Of a stretch of 64,000 nt of DNA, positions 35,550-48,079 are shown piece after piece; position 1 is the stretch's first letter; each line of letters opens with the position of its first letter. The stretch is from assembly GCA_033032175.1 (NCBI GenBank), contig CM065309.1:7316001-7380000 (forward strand), given 5' to 3'. The DNA comes from Saturnia japonica (taxonomy: Eukaryota; Arthropoda; Insecta; Lepidoptera; Saturniidae). Both the position numbers and the translations under genes were made by a program. The notes below the pieces were generated by a model. It was not told where the DNA came from. It ran no database searches and was given only the letters and a program-made list of their open reading frames with translations.

Positions 35550-37529
35550 CGAGTCGAGAATAGTGGCAAAGTCTCAGAAAGAAGCAGTTGCCACTATTTC
35601 ACTACAGTCCATACTTTTCAGGTTAGTTAATACCCTATGAAATTATTTTGCCGAAGTAGAATACAAATATCTTCATAATGAACCTTAACTTTGAAGTATC
35701 TTGGTGTAAAAGTTAATTTCTTCAAATTATTGTGACTTAAAAATACCGAATTCGAACACTTCCAACTTGGAAATCTGTCACATATAGACTTTTTAATGGG
35801 TTTTGGCAAATACCTTTGTAAGCTAGTACCCTATCTTTATTAAGCGAGCTAAATCTTTGGCTAAATCGATTTTTAACACCAAGATAAAATGCCAATAACA
35901 AGCGTTTAAAAAGGCCTATATGTAGATAATAAAAGATATAACTTTACGGTTCTTAAATAATTAACTAATGCCTAAAGTACATTTAATAGAATTAGGCGAC
36001 AGCGTTAATGGAATAGAAAAAGTTATTTAATTAATTGGTCTTTCCTCTCATTATCGCGTTACGGTAGAAATTTTCATGTTTATACCTCCAGTGGCTGGTG
36101 AAAATGTTAGCGGCACGTCACGTCGCATCGCGTCCCGTCGTTCCACAAGTCGTCGGGAATTTTTAATGCTCCTCAAAAATGTAACAAGTTTATCCTCGAG
36201 GTTTAATTACGTCAGGGTGAGTTTTTTTTCATAGACATGAACTCGTTTAAGCGGACACGTTTATAATTTATGTTTTTAAACAAATTAAAGCAGGAATGCT
36301 TCTGGATTAACTTTGATTAAAAAATGTTTGCAACACAGGTTTGCAAGTAAACTGTTTACTTTTTACTTACTTCATCAGATTTTATTTTATTTTTCATAGA
36401 TTATTCCTTTTTGTTATTTGAACAACAAGTATTCCATAAACTTTTTGATACAACGACCCAAATACAAAATAATAATATTTTATAACAAAATGGCTTAGCA
36501 TATATTAATATGCAATCCATTCAGTGTCCTAACATTCTCAGGTACATATAATAAAGTTCTCAGGTTTAATTATTTTCTTTTGTGTGGAATTCGATTCGAT
36601 ATTGATAGTTATTTTGTTGATAGAAATTTGCTGTAGAATAGTTAAATCCTGTACTTTTATCTGTTCGGTGACATAGTAAAGTATGTACAGGCTAAGAGGT
36701 TCTTAATATTTTTTAGAAAAATAATTCTTACATTTACGAACATATTAATTTACAGTTAGTTTTTAGTTAACACGTGAATTGCAAAGTTACGTAGAATTAT
36801 TTAACCCCTCGTTAGAGTCAAATGTGCGGGGCGGTTTGGTGTGTTGAGTGAATTCATTATCGGTGTCGGGCAGTCGTTAGTGGTTTATGAGCATGTTCAC
36901 CAACTCTTTGAAATAATGTTCCCTGAGGTGCTTTGGCGCGTTTCAGAGTACGAACGTCGCGGTTATGAGCATCGAGAGAGATGTTTGAAACGTTCGTATA
37001 CTTAAAGTCTTTGAGAGTATTGGTTGTGATTTTGAATAAATCTGTAGTCACTTTAAATCCACGAAAATTTACATGTAAAATATCAAACAAACGTTATCAA
37101 GATAACATTATTTAAACGTAAGGAGTTGAAAAAGTACATTATTGAAGGTATTTTTATTATGTTAACCTAATTAATTTAATGTACAAATATTAAAATACAT
37201 ACTTTTTTACAAGTAATATTGAATCAAGATACCTTATAATATTATATAGTTTACCAACATTTTAATATTAACATTATTCTCCAATACTTAAATGAAGTAA
37301 CTTTAACGAATGTTTTATATAATATTAACTAGCTTTGATCACTATATCGGTTAAATAGTTTCACACTATATAACTAGAAAACTTTTTTATTGGCTTCCCT
37401 TTTCAAAATAGCAGTCTATCGCCAATAAATTTACTAGAATTGGATTTTATGAAAAGCATACTTAATTTCTTCAGAGATTTCAAATTGCCCATTGCACAAT
37501 CTTTGAAGATAAGGATCTTCAAATAGTTT
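35548..37529. other. Stretch without recognised genes, one coding-like island
   Basis: At 36857-37090 a minus-strand frame of 77 codons (from ATG at 37090) has a more balanced composition than the surroundings but no domain I recognise. A GC-rich tract at 36105-36165 (GTCACGTCGCATCGCGTCCC) is unexplained. Otherwise AT-rich and featureless. Confidence 0.4.
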
Positions 37530-37905
37530 TTTCCAACAGTCATAACCTATGCAGCCAAAACCTGGACACTCACAGGTGGAATGATTCACATAGGTACTTA
37601 AAGTCGCTCAGCGAGCTATGGAAATAATTCTATACTCAGAGTTGCTTTGAAGGATAAAATCATAAATGTTGAAATCAGACAGTTACATATGCTTGCTACA
37701 TATGCCGAAGAACTAAAAAGGGTAGATGAGTTCTGAAGTAGAGACCACGTTTAGGTAAACGAAGTGTGGGGCATCCCCCTGCAAGATGTAACAACGACCT
37801 GCCACCAAGCGAGTGAATGTGAAAAACCGAAGAATGGATCCAGTGGTGATCCTTGGGGGAGGCCTGTGTCTAGCATCACGAAGATAACGACGATAGTGAT
37901 ATGTT
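37530..37905 (+). pseudogene. RTE-like LINE ORF2, C-terminal fragment
   Basis: Plus-strand reading, over two or more frames: TYAAKTWTLT (37545-37574), then KVAQRAME near 37601, VALKDKI / VEIRQ near 37640-37680 and GKRSVGHPPARC near 37752-37790. These match in order the YGAETWTL, AQRAMERAMLGVSLRDRI and GKRSVGRPxTRW blocks of RTE-type reverse transcriptases. Same domain as at 17075-17431 but much more decayed. Confidence 0.75.
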
Positions 37906-37957
37906 CAAAAACAATATTGATTTATGGTGCTCTTTCCAGTTGTTTATACTGAAGTAT

Positions 37958-38081
37958 TATAAAAAAAAATTCACAACTAACATTTATGCTCATCACACAA
38001 AGTCAGTCATGGGTGGGGATCGAACCCGCGACCTCTCGGCTTAAAAGTCGTGTTTACTACCACTACACCACGAGGCCTGTC
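37958..38081 (-). mobile_element. tRNA-headed SINE
   Basis: Minus strand starts GGCCTCGTGGTGTAGTGGTA near 38076 (Pol III A-box type) and has the B box GGGTTCGATCC about 30 bases on. It then leaves the tRNA likeness with ACTGACTTTGTGTGATGAGC and ends near a GTTAGTTGTGAATTTTTTTTT tract at 37961. A proper acceptor stem does not close, so it is not a tRNA gene. It would use Pol III and a LINE's machinery in trans. Confidence 0.75.
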
Positions 38082-38540
38082 ATCTAACTTCAGTCTAACT
38101 TGAAAGTTAATTTTAGTAAATTACCATTCAATAACTCACGAATCCAAATAAGATGTAGATGACAAGTTATAAAGGTCGCTGCGGTTATATACGACTTAAT
38201 AAAGACAATTTACTATATTCGATGAGTGTATACTAGGTTCGTTACTTTTTTTGCTTACGATCAAATATCAATGTTAAGCCTGTATTTAAAAGGTCAGTGA
38301 GCAATAATCAGCTTACCAGCTTTGCTCGACTAGCCTGGAATATGAAATTATTTTTAAAAGGTAACTAACAAAAAATAAAAGGCATGTTGTATTTTAATGT
38401 AATATTCATTATTTATTTATTTTTAGGGCTCAGTTCATTCTTTGTCATTAATTCCTAGTTATTGTTAGAGATATAATACATATTATCTAAGTGGATTCGG
38501 ATATGTAAACTAAAAATCAGTTTTTTTTTAATTTATTATT

Positions 38541-39035
38541 AACTAGCTGTGCCCGTGGCTTTGCTTAGCTGGGTACTACAGAATGCCCGCGCGATAAAAA
38601 CAAAAATGATTATTCTTGGTGTTTCTTAAAAGATAGATACATACTCTCCCGGATTTTTTTCGGTGTCTTTTTAATACCTATAATTATGCAATACATTAAT
38701 TTGCTATATCTCTTATGGTTTACTCAGCATAGGCCATTTAAGCACCCGAATTGATTCACCGTGACCAGTTTCTTTTTATTTGTGCGGAACCCTAATCCTT
38801 TTTTAAAATAAAAGTAGCCTATGTTACTTCCTATAAATTCAGCTATCTACCAATGAAAGTCCCGACAAAATCGGTCCAACCGTTTCGGAGATTACCCGGA
38901 ATAGACAAACAGACAGACAAAATTAAAAAAATGGTTTTTTGTTATAGGTAACATATATAATTTCATATGCATATAATAAAAAGCTGTTATTTTGACATTA
39001 CAAACAGGCACTTTAATTGTATTAATTGTATAGAT
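38541..39035 (+). mobile_element. SINE-like repeat, family A, best-preserved copy
   Basis: AACTAGCTGTGCCCGTGGCTTTG at the start, TTTGCTATATCTCTTATGG, AAAAGTAGCCTATGTTAC, CCCGACAAAATCGGTCCAAC, CGTTTCGGAGATTACCC, GACAAACAGACAGAC and the tail ATTAATTGTATAGAT. It aligns throughout with 4133-4630 and 8631-9056. No reading frame. Confidence 0.78.
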
Positions 39036-39124
39036 ACTTCTATTATTTTATAAACTGTACTAAACTAAGTAGCATCTAGGTGCGGTTGATAGAATATATC
39101 AGAGGAAGTTACAAAGTAGTATCA

Positions 39125-39330
39125 TAGAAAGAGAAGATGAAAAGTAAATATTTAGCGTGAGAGGCGCTGAAAGTCATATAACAAGAAGAGTGCTAATTAT
39201 GGAGATAGATGAATTGTGTGTATTGTGTGAGAAATTATGTAAGTATATAAAAAGAGGAAATACTGAGATGATAGTTGATAAAGACGTGTGGAAGAGAAAA
39301 CAATGTTATGCCGACCTTACTAATATGATA
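39125..39330 (+). pseudogene. LINE ORF2 C-terminal tail, decayed
   Basis: Plus-strand reading HITRRVLIMEIDELCVL... and KDVWKRKQCYADLTN. It corresponds to the final 'RRGRPKxRWxDxxxxDMxxxGV...DRxxWKRxxxxADP' block found at the end of RTE-like reverse transcriptases. The middle is decayed. A related minus-strand piece is at 46040-46200. Confidence 0.6.
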
Positions 39331-41639
39331 TAAGGGCAAGGCAAATAAGAAAACATTAGTAACACTAAGTTAGATTCTTATTAAGATAGACAAGCGATTT
39401 TATGTTTTTTATGCTGTTTATACACGGTGTAACATTGAAATGGGTCAGTGAGGGGAACTCTGAGATTATAAAAAATAGATAAATATGTTCTAAAAAACTA
39501 TGATATCGATTTTCAAGTTAAGAAAAACCGCATTCATATACTTTCATAAAAAACTTATACACAAGTCGGGAATCGAATCTAATCATTTTCAGAAAAATAG
39601 TAAGTAAATAAGTAATTAAATTCAGCATTATCTTTTACTTAGATACATGGTTTCCTAGCAACATTTATTCCTTACAACCTACACTATCAATTGTCATAAT
39701 AAAATGGCATAGTTACTTTTTCTATATATGGTTATGTTCGATTCACGACACTTGTATAACTTTTTTTTTTAATCTATTGGTGTAGTTTTCCTTATATTTG
39801 TAATAAATGTCATGATTCTTTAGAACATATTTTTCTATCGTCTATAGTTTCAGAGAACCTACTCACTGGCCCATTTCAATTTTAGAACCTGTATAATTGA
39901 TTATAGCTATATTTTTAATAATAACAAGGAACATCTAAATTATGACATGATTCAATTTATTTTCTTCAAAATTGTGGACTTTTCCGTAAATAAATAGACC
40001 ATACTAAATTTTACTACACTACTACATATTTAATACCTGATCCGATAAATAAAATAACACATAGTTGTGTAATCATGAAACCCATTAAGGTTACACAGTG
40101 TTAGACGATAATGACAAACATAATTATTATGAAGCTTGTCCTTGAATCGATAAAACGTATATTATACGACAATGATAAATTGAACCAGTAATAATCACTT
40201 ATTATTTCCTTTGGATGGTTGGTTAACAAAATTACTTTGACTATGGACAAAAAACATGATTAAATTAACTTGAATATTCATTGAACAGAGTGATTAGGTA
40301 CGTAATTATTTGAAGACATTTGTGCAAACTTTAACATTATGAGGGAACAATCACAAACATAATTATTACCTACACTTAATTAAAATATCATAAATTTCCT
40401 GGGTCGCACAGCGTCACTGAGAATTACACACTTACACAAAGAAAACTAACTATGGAGAACGCAAAAAATAAATTTGTGAAGAAATGCAATTTGGACTCGA
40501 ATGGACTTAATTTTTAAAAATAATAGTAGACGGGAGCAATTAACTAAAAATGATTTCTTTAGTAATTATGGAAAACTGTATTAAAATGCAAATAATTATA
40601 TTATTGGAAATTAATTTGAACACAAAATATATTTATTTGAGATAACAAATAGGTATTTAAGCGTAGAGGTAATGTTATTTGAATAACATAATAATACATT
40701 TACAAGATGCAAACATTACCCATTAAACTTACTTAACATGATGGAATCTGAGGGGCGTATCCAAAACTTTGAATTAACTCTATAAACAGAGCGAATCCGT
40801 CGTAGTCTACTATTAATATCTAAGAAGTATGTAGCTATTCAAATCACTGTATTAGTTATTCTACTATAAATTTTAATATACTTGTAGTTTATAACAAAAA
40901 CTGTCGTAAATTGAAAGAGCTTGACATGAATTCGGCGAGACTACTAAATAATAAGTGACATAGATTTACTAAGTCTTTATAGAAACTCGAACTTTTGATT
41001 ACAATAAATCTAATGTTGTATAAAGTTAATTAAATAGTTCAAATATCATATTTAAATATTACATACATATCATATTTTTATTATATAAACGACTACATCA
41101 AATTAAATGAAATAAATAATAAATTCTGGATTGCGAAATTAAAATTTCCAACATGAAATAGCTTTTTTATTGCGTACTTACCAGAAACTCATTGGAGTTA
41201 AGGTATTTGGTATATGGTTACTTGACAATTTTTTTGTACGTAACTATTTGTCTAGTAGATTACATGTAGTGCCACTGCTTCTTACGACTTGTTTATCTAA
41301 GTACTGCTGAACATAATGTTATGTTGTTTTCTGGTTCAACAAGTCCTAACATTTTATTCATTTTTTTAACCTCATTATTCTGAATTGTTTTTTTAATAAT
41401 CTTATTATAAAATGTCCTTAATTCAGTATGACTCTTGGCAAAGGTCTCTTCTAGCCGTTTTCATTACGTAAAATCTCTGGCAGCTACATTCCTTCCGTTA
41501 GGGCCCGCTGTTAGCCTATTTAATTAGTTGCTCTTTACTGCTCCGTTTACAATTTTTAGGATACCAATTTGTTATTTATACTATTTTTCCTGACTTGTTC
41601 CAAAAAGATAATCTACAATTGTCGACACAGAAATGTAGA
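39331..41639. other. AT-rich stretch without recognised genes
   Basis: No reading frame, TIR pair or repeat that I can support. Confidence 0.4.
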
Positions 41640-41815
41640 AATGAGTATATGAGTATTAGAATCTCTGCCAAGTTAAACTACGAAAGCATCAACGCCACAC
41701 CTATTTTTACCGCAAAGCACTTTTGCTCTGTATTCTATTTAGAAAGGTGTGGTTGGCAATATGCTTTCTTCACGCCACGTCTTAACTGAGTCCTCAGAAG
41801 TAGCAATCTATTATT
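41640..41815 (+). repeat. Dispersed repeat G
   Basis: CACCTATTTTTACCGCAAAGCAC ... GTGTGGTTGGCAATATG ... TTAACTGAGTCCTCAGAAGTAGC. The same wording recurs at 55485-55625 (TATTTTTATCGCAAAGCAGC, AACTTAGTCCTAAGAAGTAAC), and its end at 61968-62000. It resembles the 3' part of tRNA-derived lepidopteran SINEs; that resemblance is from memory and not measured. Confidence 0.5.
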
Positions 41816-43189
41816 GATTGACCTCGGTTTGACTTACAGTTTGAATTTTTACTTAATTATACTAAAAATAACACTAAAGAATACGGTATAGAATGAGTAC
41901 GGTGCTACTGTTGTGCTCCATTAAAAAGTATAGTGGAGAAAAATGTAAAGATGATCATTAAAAGCGATTTCATAGGTTAGTTCATCAATGAAACTGCATA
42001 AACTCTTGAAAAAATTGAAGTGAATAATATTTGAAATGCCTATGCCGAAATTAGTTGTCCTGTAAGCTATTTTCAATGTGATAACTTTAAACACAAAAAA
42101 CTTACTTGATGTAACAAATAAATAATTTTGATTAATGGTCAGAATAGAATAGCAATTAACCTGTGAATAAATATTATATGCAAAGTACATAGATGTTTAT
42201 TTGGAACTTCATTAATTATTATTTTGACGATAATAAGATTAATTGACTTATATGTAAAGTTTGTCAAATGCATGACACAAGTTAAGCAGTTAACCTTACC
42301 GTAGTCGATTTGATGATACACTAAAATTATTGTGAAATTTATCAAAATTTAGCAAACTATTATACATGTATATAATAATTATAGCAAACAATAATATAAC
42401 AAAATATCAATGTAGTAAATAATTCGCTAAAATAATATTACTCACAGGTATTTTGAAAAACTGGGACAAGGAAATACAAATGGAATAGTGATAACACAAC
42501 CGAAAGCATTTAAGGTAGCATTTTGTGTCCAGGTGGTTCATGTTCAGTAACCCGACGCATTAAGGTATGGCTAAAGCCTAAGAAACGAATAATAAAAAGG
42601 AAACGCCCCACGACGTGCGTGACCACCGGTTCAATGCAAATTATACTTCCATCCATTTCATACAATAAAACCAAATGAGCCCTTTTAACGCAACATGAGA
42701 AATCGATAAAAAATACACAACCCACCTCGACTCACTACTTCTTTAAAGATAATATTACTTAAAATACCTGGTTTATTTGTAACGCAGTTTTTTTTACATT
42801 AACTTTTGGGAATTGAGATGTCCATAAACATGAGTGAAAATATTCAATTCATTATTTATTCTACTTCTTTTGTGTCGGTAAACCATAATTAAAAGATATT
42901 TGTTAATTATTTAGAACTGAAACAGACTACTCAGCGTTCACGTATTCAGGTATTATCAATCACAGAGGTCTTTTTCATAAATATAATTAAATATTAAAAT
43001 GTGTGATGTGATATAATACATTAAGACACAAATATAATCCATAAAAAAATTCAACATTTTGCGAACACAATTGAACACGTTTTGTGTAGGTATATATAAT
43101 ATAACTAGACTCATACACCAACGTACAAATATTTTTTTCACTTAAAAGTATAAACGAACTTACTTATTATCGTAGCCAAATAACCTTGT
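41816..43189. other. AT-rich stretch without recognised genes
   Basis: Several minus-strand open stretches of 60-89 codons (41921-43141) are AT-driven and lack motifs. Confidence 0.4.
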
Positions 43190-43355
43190 GTTATGTTCTT
43201 GCGGTAAGTAAGGTTTCCAGAGCACCATGGGAAAGGGGTTCAGGATTGACGTCGCACAAGTGATATCTATGGTATTACAAGCGTCCATATGGCTACGGTG
43301 GCCGCTTATTATCATGAGGGCCGTATACTTATTTGCCACCTTAGATGTATAAATA
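43190..43355 (+). mobile_element. LINE 3'UTR fragment (CR1-like)
   Basis: AGAGCACCATGGGAAAGGGG, GTATTACAAGCGTCCATATG, GCTACGGTGGCCGCTTATTA and GGCCGTATACTTATTTGCCACC, ending TAGATGTATAAATAA. This is the lepidopteran 3' end of the type 'ggtggccgcttaccatcaggcgg...tttgccacc'. The minus-strand frame of 89 codons across it is a shadow. Confidence 0.55.
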
Positions 43356-46039
43356 ATATACAAAAATACAAAACTTTTGAATATTTTATCATCTTTGTAT
43401 TTGTAACTTTCTAAATATTTTTCAATCACAATAAATACATGAATTTAACAACTGACAAATATCAAGATGGCATTAAAAATCATTTTAGTTTAAATAAATA
43501 ATCAAAATAATGTTTAAAGAAAGTTTTATATTTTCTATAAATGGGTTTTTAATTTATATTACAAGTTATGTTACACAAGAGACTATAACCGTGGTTTGGA
43601 ACATTTACGATGGGTTTACGACGCTACGCGCTGTCCGAAAATATGTCTCGGGTAATAAACGGCTATCCCTAGAGTTCGTAAACGTTGAGCGATCATAATC
43701 CAATTATCATTCATCCGCATGTTTTTAAGCCAGTTATACGTTGCCTTTGTAATTAAATGAAAACGAAATTTCAATTAACATCTAACTAAAGTACATGCAA
43801 AGTTTCGATGTAACGAACTTGATAAAAAAAAATTGTGTGCAATTCACACCTGGTAGAAGTGAAACCCTAACATCAATGTTTTTTATTTATTTATAAAATG
43901 ATCAAATAAATACACTCTAATTTAAAGTTTATGAAAATGTACATACAAGTACTCACATTCATTATTTTCAATTAATGCACATTTCAAATATCCATCCATG
44001 GTAACCTAACACAATATCAATTAGTAACAGAATATAAGTGTTGTCTAAAAAGTTTTTGTTTCGTGCCTTTTTGGTGAGGTAACAAAATTCATTATTGCGT
44101 GGCAAAAAAAAACTTTTGTACCATTTTACCATTGCCTAAAACTTTCCTGTCTCATTTTCTCCCACGTTAAATTTTATGAATTTATGTGTGTCTCTTTTTA
44201 CTGTCACTTTCCCTTTTTTCGTTTCATTCGCTTTTTCATTTCATCGACTTTCAAAACACAACAATACTAAAGCAGTTTTCACTTCAAAATTAAAATATTA
44301 TAATATGTAGAATGATATGTATATATTTTGAACCGTATTTCATAATAACTCATATTAAAATATTATAAACTTGATATTTCATGGATTGCATACTCTTTAT
44401 TTTTTGTTAAACTATATTTTTTCCGATTCATCAAGTGCATCGTAATTCGCAATTCAGTGAAATGTTCATGTTATTAGAACAATTAGATCGGTTGATATGA
44501 TAAAGGATTGTATTGGTGGCGAGTAATAAAATATTTTCATCATTTATGTTATTCATTCTCGTTAATACACACTATGTTCAATTTTATTTAATTTATAGAC
44601 TAGTCAATAATATGTATTATCATTTTTCATTCTTTTTGTAATCTTTAGTAAGGTAACACTGTCAAGAGCTTCTAACTATAATTATACCAAAAAGTCATAT
44701 AGTTTGATAACCATTTAAATTATTTGCTTTAATTGTTATATTATTATTATATATTCTTTATTTAACAAACGTAGCACCTACAGTGCGCATCAGACATTAT
44801 CCTCTTATAATTATGTTTTATAAATTTGTGACTACTATAATATTTACATACTTATACCTAAATATTAAAAGAGTTATGGTTGTTTATCGTGCGTATTCAG
44901 AAGTCCACATAAATATTCTACGTTTCGTCGCGGCGTCGGTTACCACCAATAATTACCTATCGACGAAATAGGTATCTTTTAGGAGCAAGGTAGGCAATTC
45001 AACATACTAGGAAAAAGATTTGACTTATCACTACCGTTTCATCATTATCTAAACGTAAACTAAGTTCTTCATTATCGCTATTCTTTCCATCTTCGGAACT
45101 TTCAACCGGTATCGCTTCTCTTATATTATATTTGTTAAAAATTTTGAACGGGATACAGTTTTACCTTTATGTTATCTTTTGTTTTAGCTGTGAGTTTTCT
45201 TTGTATTTGTAAAATAAAATAAAATCTATCCACATACGCGCTCCACAAAGCACTCGCGTCGACACGACCAAGCGATTAAAGCTTCTGGAAAATACGTTGC
45301 CCACCGTCGCCCCACCTCTAAATTTTCCTTATAGGAAGAATTTAATTAGGTCCTGTTTCTTGCTTTCATTTGGTTCAGTAGAAGGCAGACAATGTAATCG
45401 TTCAATTGATTATTTCAATTATTTCGATTTACCAATTTCAATGTTTTTTAAAGTTCCTTTTTCAAAAAAAGAACCTTACTGCTAAGCTTATGTTGATGTT
45501 TCTACCTGTAAAGGGCTGTATATTTTAATAGGTAGCCACTTCAAATTATTACTATATTTTGTGTTAGTAAACAAATAAAAAATGAAATATTGAGGGGGTC
45601 TCACAGACTTGAGACAGTTTCTTATCAACGATTATTTTATTCAAAGTCATATCAAGTTAAACTTCTTTTGGTTATAGTAAGAACTCTACAGTAAAAAAGG
45701 CAAATCATAAACATTAACACAGTGCGAGTGGGCTTACTCTAAGGATTCTAACCAGGAGTGAAACAAACTCCCATTTTTTGGTAAATAACTCAATTTCCCG
45801 ATGTTATTACCTTACTCTATTAACTCTATCTTTTGTACAGGAACGGAACCTTCGGTGTGTAAATCCGATTTGTACTTAGTCAGTTTCTTTAGCATGTATC
45901 TATCTCTGTTTAATTAGATAGATATATACATGAAGAAGTAATTAAAATAAGATTAAAATAATAGCCGTGAGTATAAGATAATAATGAGTGTACAATCTTA
46001 CCTAGTAGTTGTAGGATCACTTATAATAAAAAGATTGTA
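43356..46039. other. AT-rich stretch without recognised genes
   Basis: Nothing supported. Confidence 0.4.
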
Positions 46040-46200
46040 GTCTACTTCTACTTCTTGCCTTTGTCCCACGCTAAGGACCAGCTCAACATATTTCCCTCTT
46101 GCACTTTCTTCTACTAGCTGTCATTTCCATATTCACACTTTATCATTCTTCACACAATTTATCCATACGTTCATTTGGTCTTGTATCCTGATTATAAATA
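46040..46200 (-). pseudogene. LINE ORF2 C-terminal tail, decayed
   Basis: Minus-strand reading has DTRPNERMDKLCEE and, after stops, MEMTASRRKCKREIC with the close GTKARS. It parallels the MTADRxxWKRxxxxADPxxWDKG ending of RTE-like reverse transcriptases, and the piece at 39125-39330. Stops interrupt it. Confidence 0.5.
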
Positions 46201-46319
46201 TATTAGAGAATCGTGTCTATGGGATTATTTAAAAGAAGAAAACATGTATCGTAGCAACGAGATAATAGTTTTCTGAAGTACTCAAAATACGTGGAAAATA
46301 AATTAACTGGAAATAATAT

Positions 46320-46480
46320 AGACACGCCTCGCGCTAGCAACAGTAATCGTTCTCTGTGGCCCACGAGCTATATAAGCAGACAACGACGGTCTTGAAGGAA
46401 GGATCATTTTTGCTGGACCCGCGTCGCATCGTGAAGACCGTCAATATTGGATCAAGATTGTTCGAGGTAACCCACTTAGT
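46320..46480 (+). promoter_or_regulatory. Possible TATA-containing promoter or solo-LTR piece
   Basis: A GC-richer island with TATATAA at 46369-46375, an Inr-like TCATTT at 46404 (37 bases downstream, somewhat long) and a splice-donor-like GAG|GTAACC at about 46466. The downstream sequence stays GC-rich to about 46600. It could be a host first exon, an LTR remnant or chance. No flanking direct repeats seen. Confidence 0.25.
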
Positions 46481-47473
46481 TCAGAGCCCGACGAAAACAT
46501 AATTCGGGTCATCTGCAGTCAGTGATTATATCAGGCATGCGAGGCTTGAGGTGGCTATTTGGGTAAGGTTGGAGGCCCCTGGGGGCAACCGTAAAAAAAT
46601 ATACATAATTTTCGCATGGGTGTTCGGATCGTGCACATCTCTATACAGTGCTTGTATTGTTTGTATTTATATTGGGTTAAACACTTAAGTACTCCGATAT
46701 AAATGATAAGCCACGCACAAACTTTTAACATGTTTTATTACCTTCTATCATAGACAATAATACAACCATAGAGTACAGATTACTTAACACAGACTAATCA
46801 TAGATTATATTTACTTTATTTATTATTACAGTGCTTGCACTACGTCCTTATCACGTCCACGAGACCTATGATTCCTTTGAAAATAACTAGAAAAATCCTG
46901 GTGTTTCCGATTTTTTACCCTGTTGATGTCCCTCTCTTCGACAAATATATAATACTAATATAGTAAATAATATGTAAGTTATTTAAATTTTTAAGACTTG
47001 TCGTAACGAACTCTTCTTGTTACGGTCTGCAAAAGTTCCTCTAATGGTCACTTAGAGCCTCAGCCTGTAAATGTCCTATTGCTGTTCATAGGCCTTTTCC
47101 CGTGTCCTTTGAATATCAGAATACATGTTTAATATAAAGGCAGTAACATTTATTTTTAGAAAAGTAAATTTGCCTGTTAAAAGTCTGTAAGACACAGAAT
47201 ATTAAGGCGTAAAACAGTGTCTCTAATTGTAATTAGCTAGTGTGAGGCTAATTGCGTTTCCTCGTTGCTTAAAAGCACCATTCCAAGTACTCAAGAAAAG
47301 AGCTAACAGTTTACTAAGCTTTTTGAAGTTAATGTTTAAATTGCACATAATACACTTACCGCGGAAGTATATGTCTACTATCTTATCGTTGTTAGGGGAA
47401 GTAAAAACAAAACTATGATCACAAAATATTTATATTAGTTTATATGTGGGAGAAAAATATTATTTTAATTATT
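46481..47473. other. Stretch without recognised genes
   Basis: Nothing supported beyond the island described at 46320-46600. Confidence 0.4.
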
Positions 47474-47881
47474 AAGAATTTTTTATTGATTTCCGGTACA
47501 GTTATGTAAATTAACTTATGCGTTTCTCCCAATGACAAGCCTTTTTCACAAGAAGACCGTGGCATAAATATGATCGTAGGGCCTCTCGACATATCAGAAT
47601 TTTTCCAGTCGCGGACACGACACTACAGTGTTCTGAACTGTCTTACACAGTTTGTTATTCGCTCCGACATAATAATAAAGAATTTTTTATTGATTTCCGG
47701 TACAGTTATGTAAATTAACTTATGCGTTTCTCCCAATGACAAGCCTTTTTCACAAGAAGACCGTGGCATAAATATGATCGTAGGGCCTCTCGACATATCA
47801 GAATTTTTCCAGTCGCGGACACGACACTACAGTGTTCTGAACTGTCTTACACAGTTTGTTATTCGCTCCGACATAATAATA
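47474..47881. repeat. Exact tandem duplication, 204-bp unit, two copies
   Basis: Unit 1 is 47474-47677 and unit 2 is 47678-47881. Both begin AAGAATTTTTTATTGATTTC and end GCTCCGACATAATAATA. By eye they are identical at every position. No reading frame. Perfect identity means a very recent duplication or an assembly artefact. Confidence 0.92.
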
Positions 47882-47929
47882 ATATATTTTAATAACAGAG
47901 TTAGAATATAGTTGCAGGATGGTATTAAA

Positions 47930-48065
47930 CGAATGTTGTGTCCAACTGGATGGTAACCACCATACAATATAAGACCAGACATCACTACGTCACTACGTCA
48001 CTACTACGCTTAGACATGTCGTGTTCCGTGATCAGTCAGTTGCCGAGAAGCTTGTTGCGATGACC
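47930..48065 (-). repeat. Diverged single unit related to the 13.4-kb tandem array
   Basis: Contains AACCACCATACAATATAAG and ACATGTCGTGTTCCGTGATCAGTCAGT in the same order and roughly the same spacing as an array monomer (ACCACCATACACATAG ... GTCGTGTTCCGAGATCAGTC). A small CACTACGT repeat lies between. Confidence 0.45.
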
Positions 48066-48079
48066 GTCGATAGATAGCA

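Noticed and set aside
37995..38080. tRNA gene candidate (A box and B box present)
   Set aside because: Acceptor and anticodon stems do not close and the sequence continues into a repeat body; treated as a SINE head.
43160..43429. 89-codon minus-strand frame
   Set aside because: Lies antisense over a LINE 3'UTR whose wording is recognisable on the plus strand.
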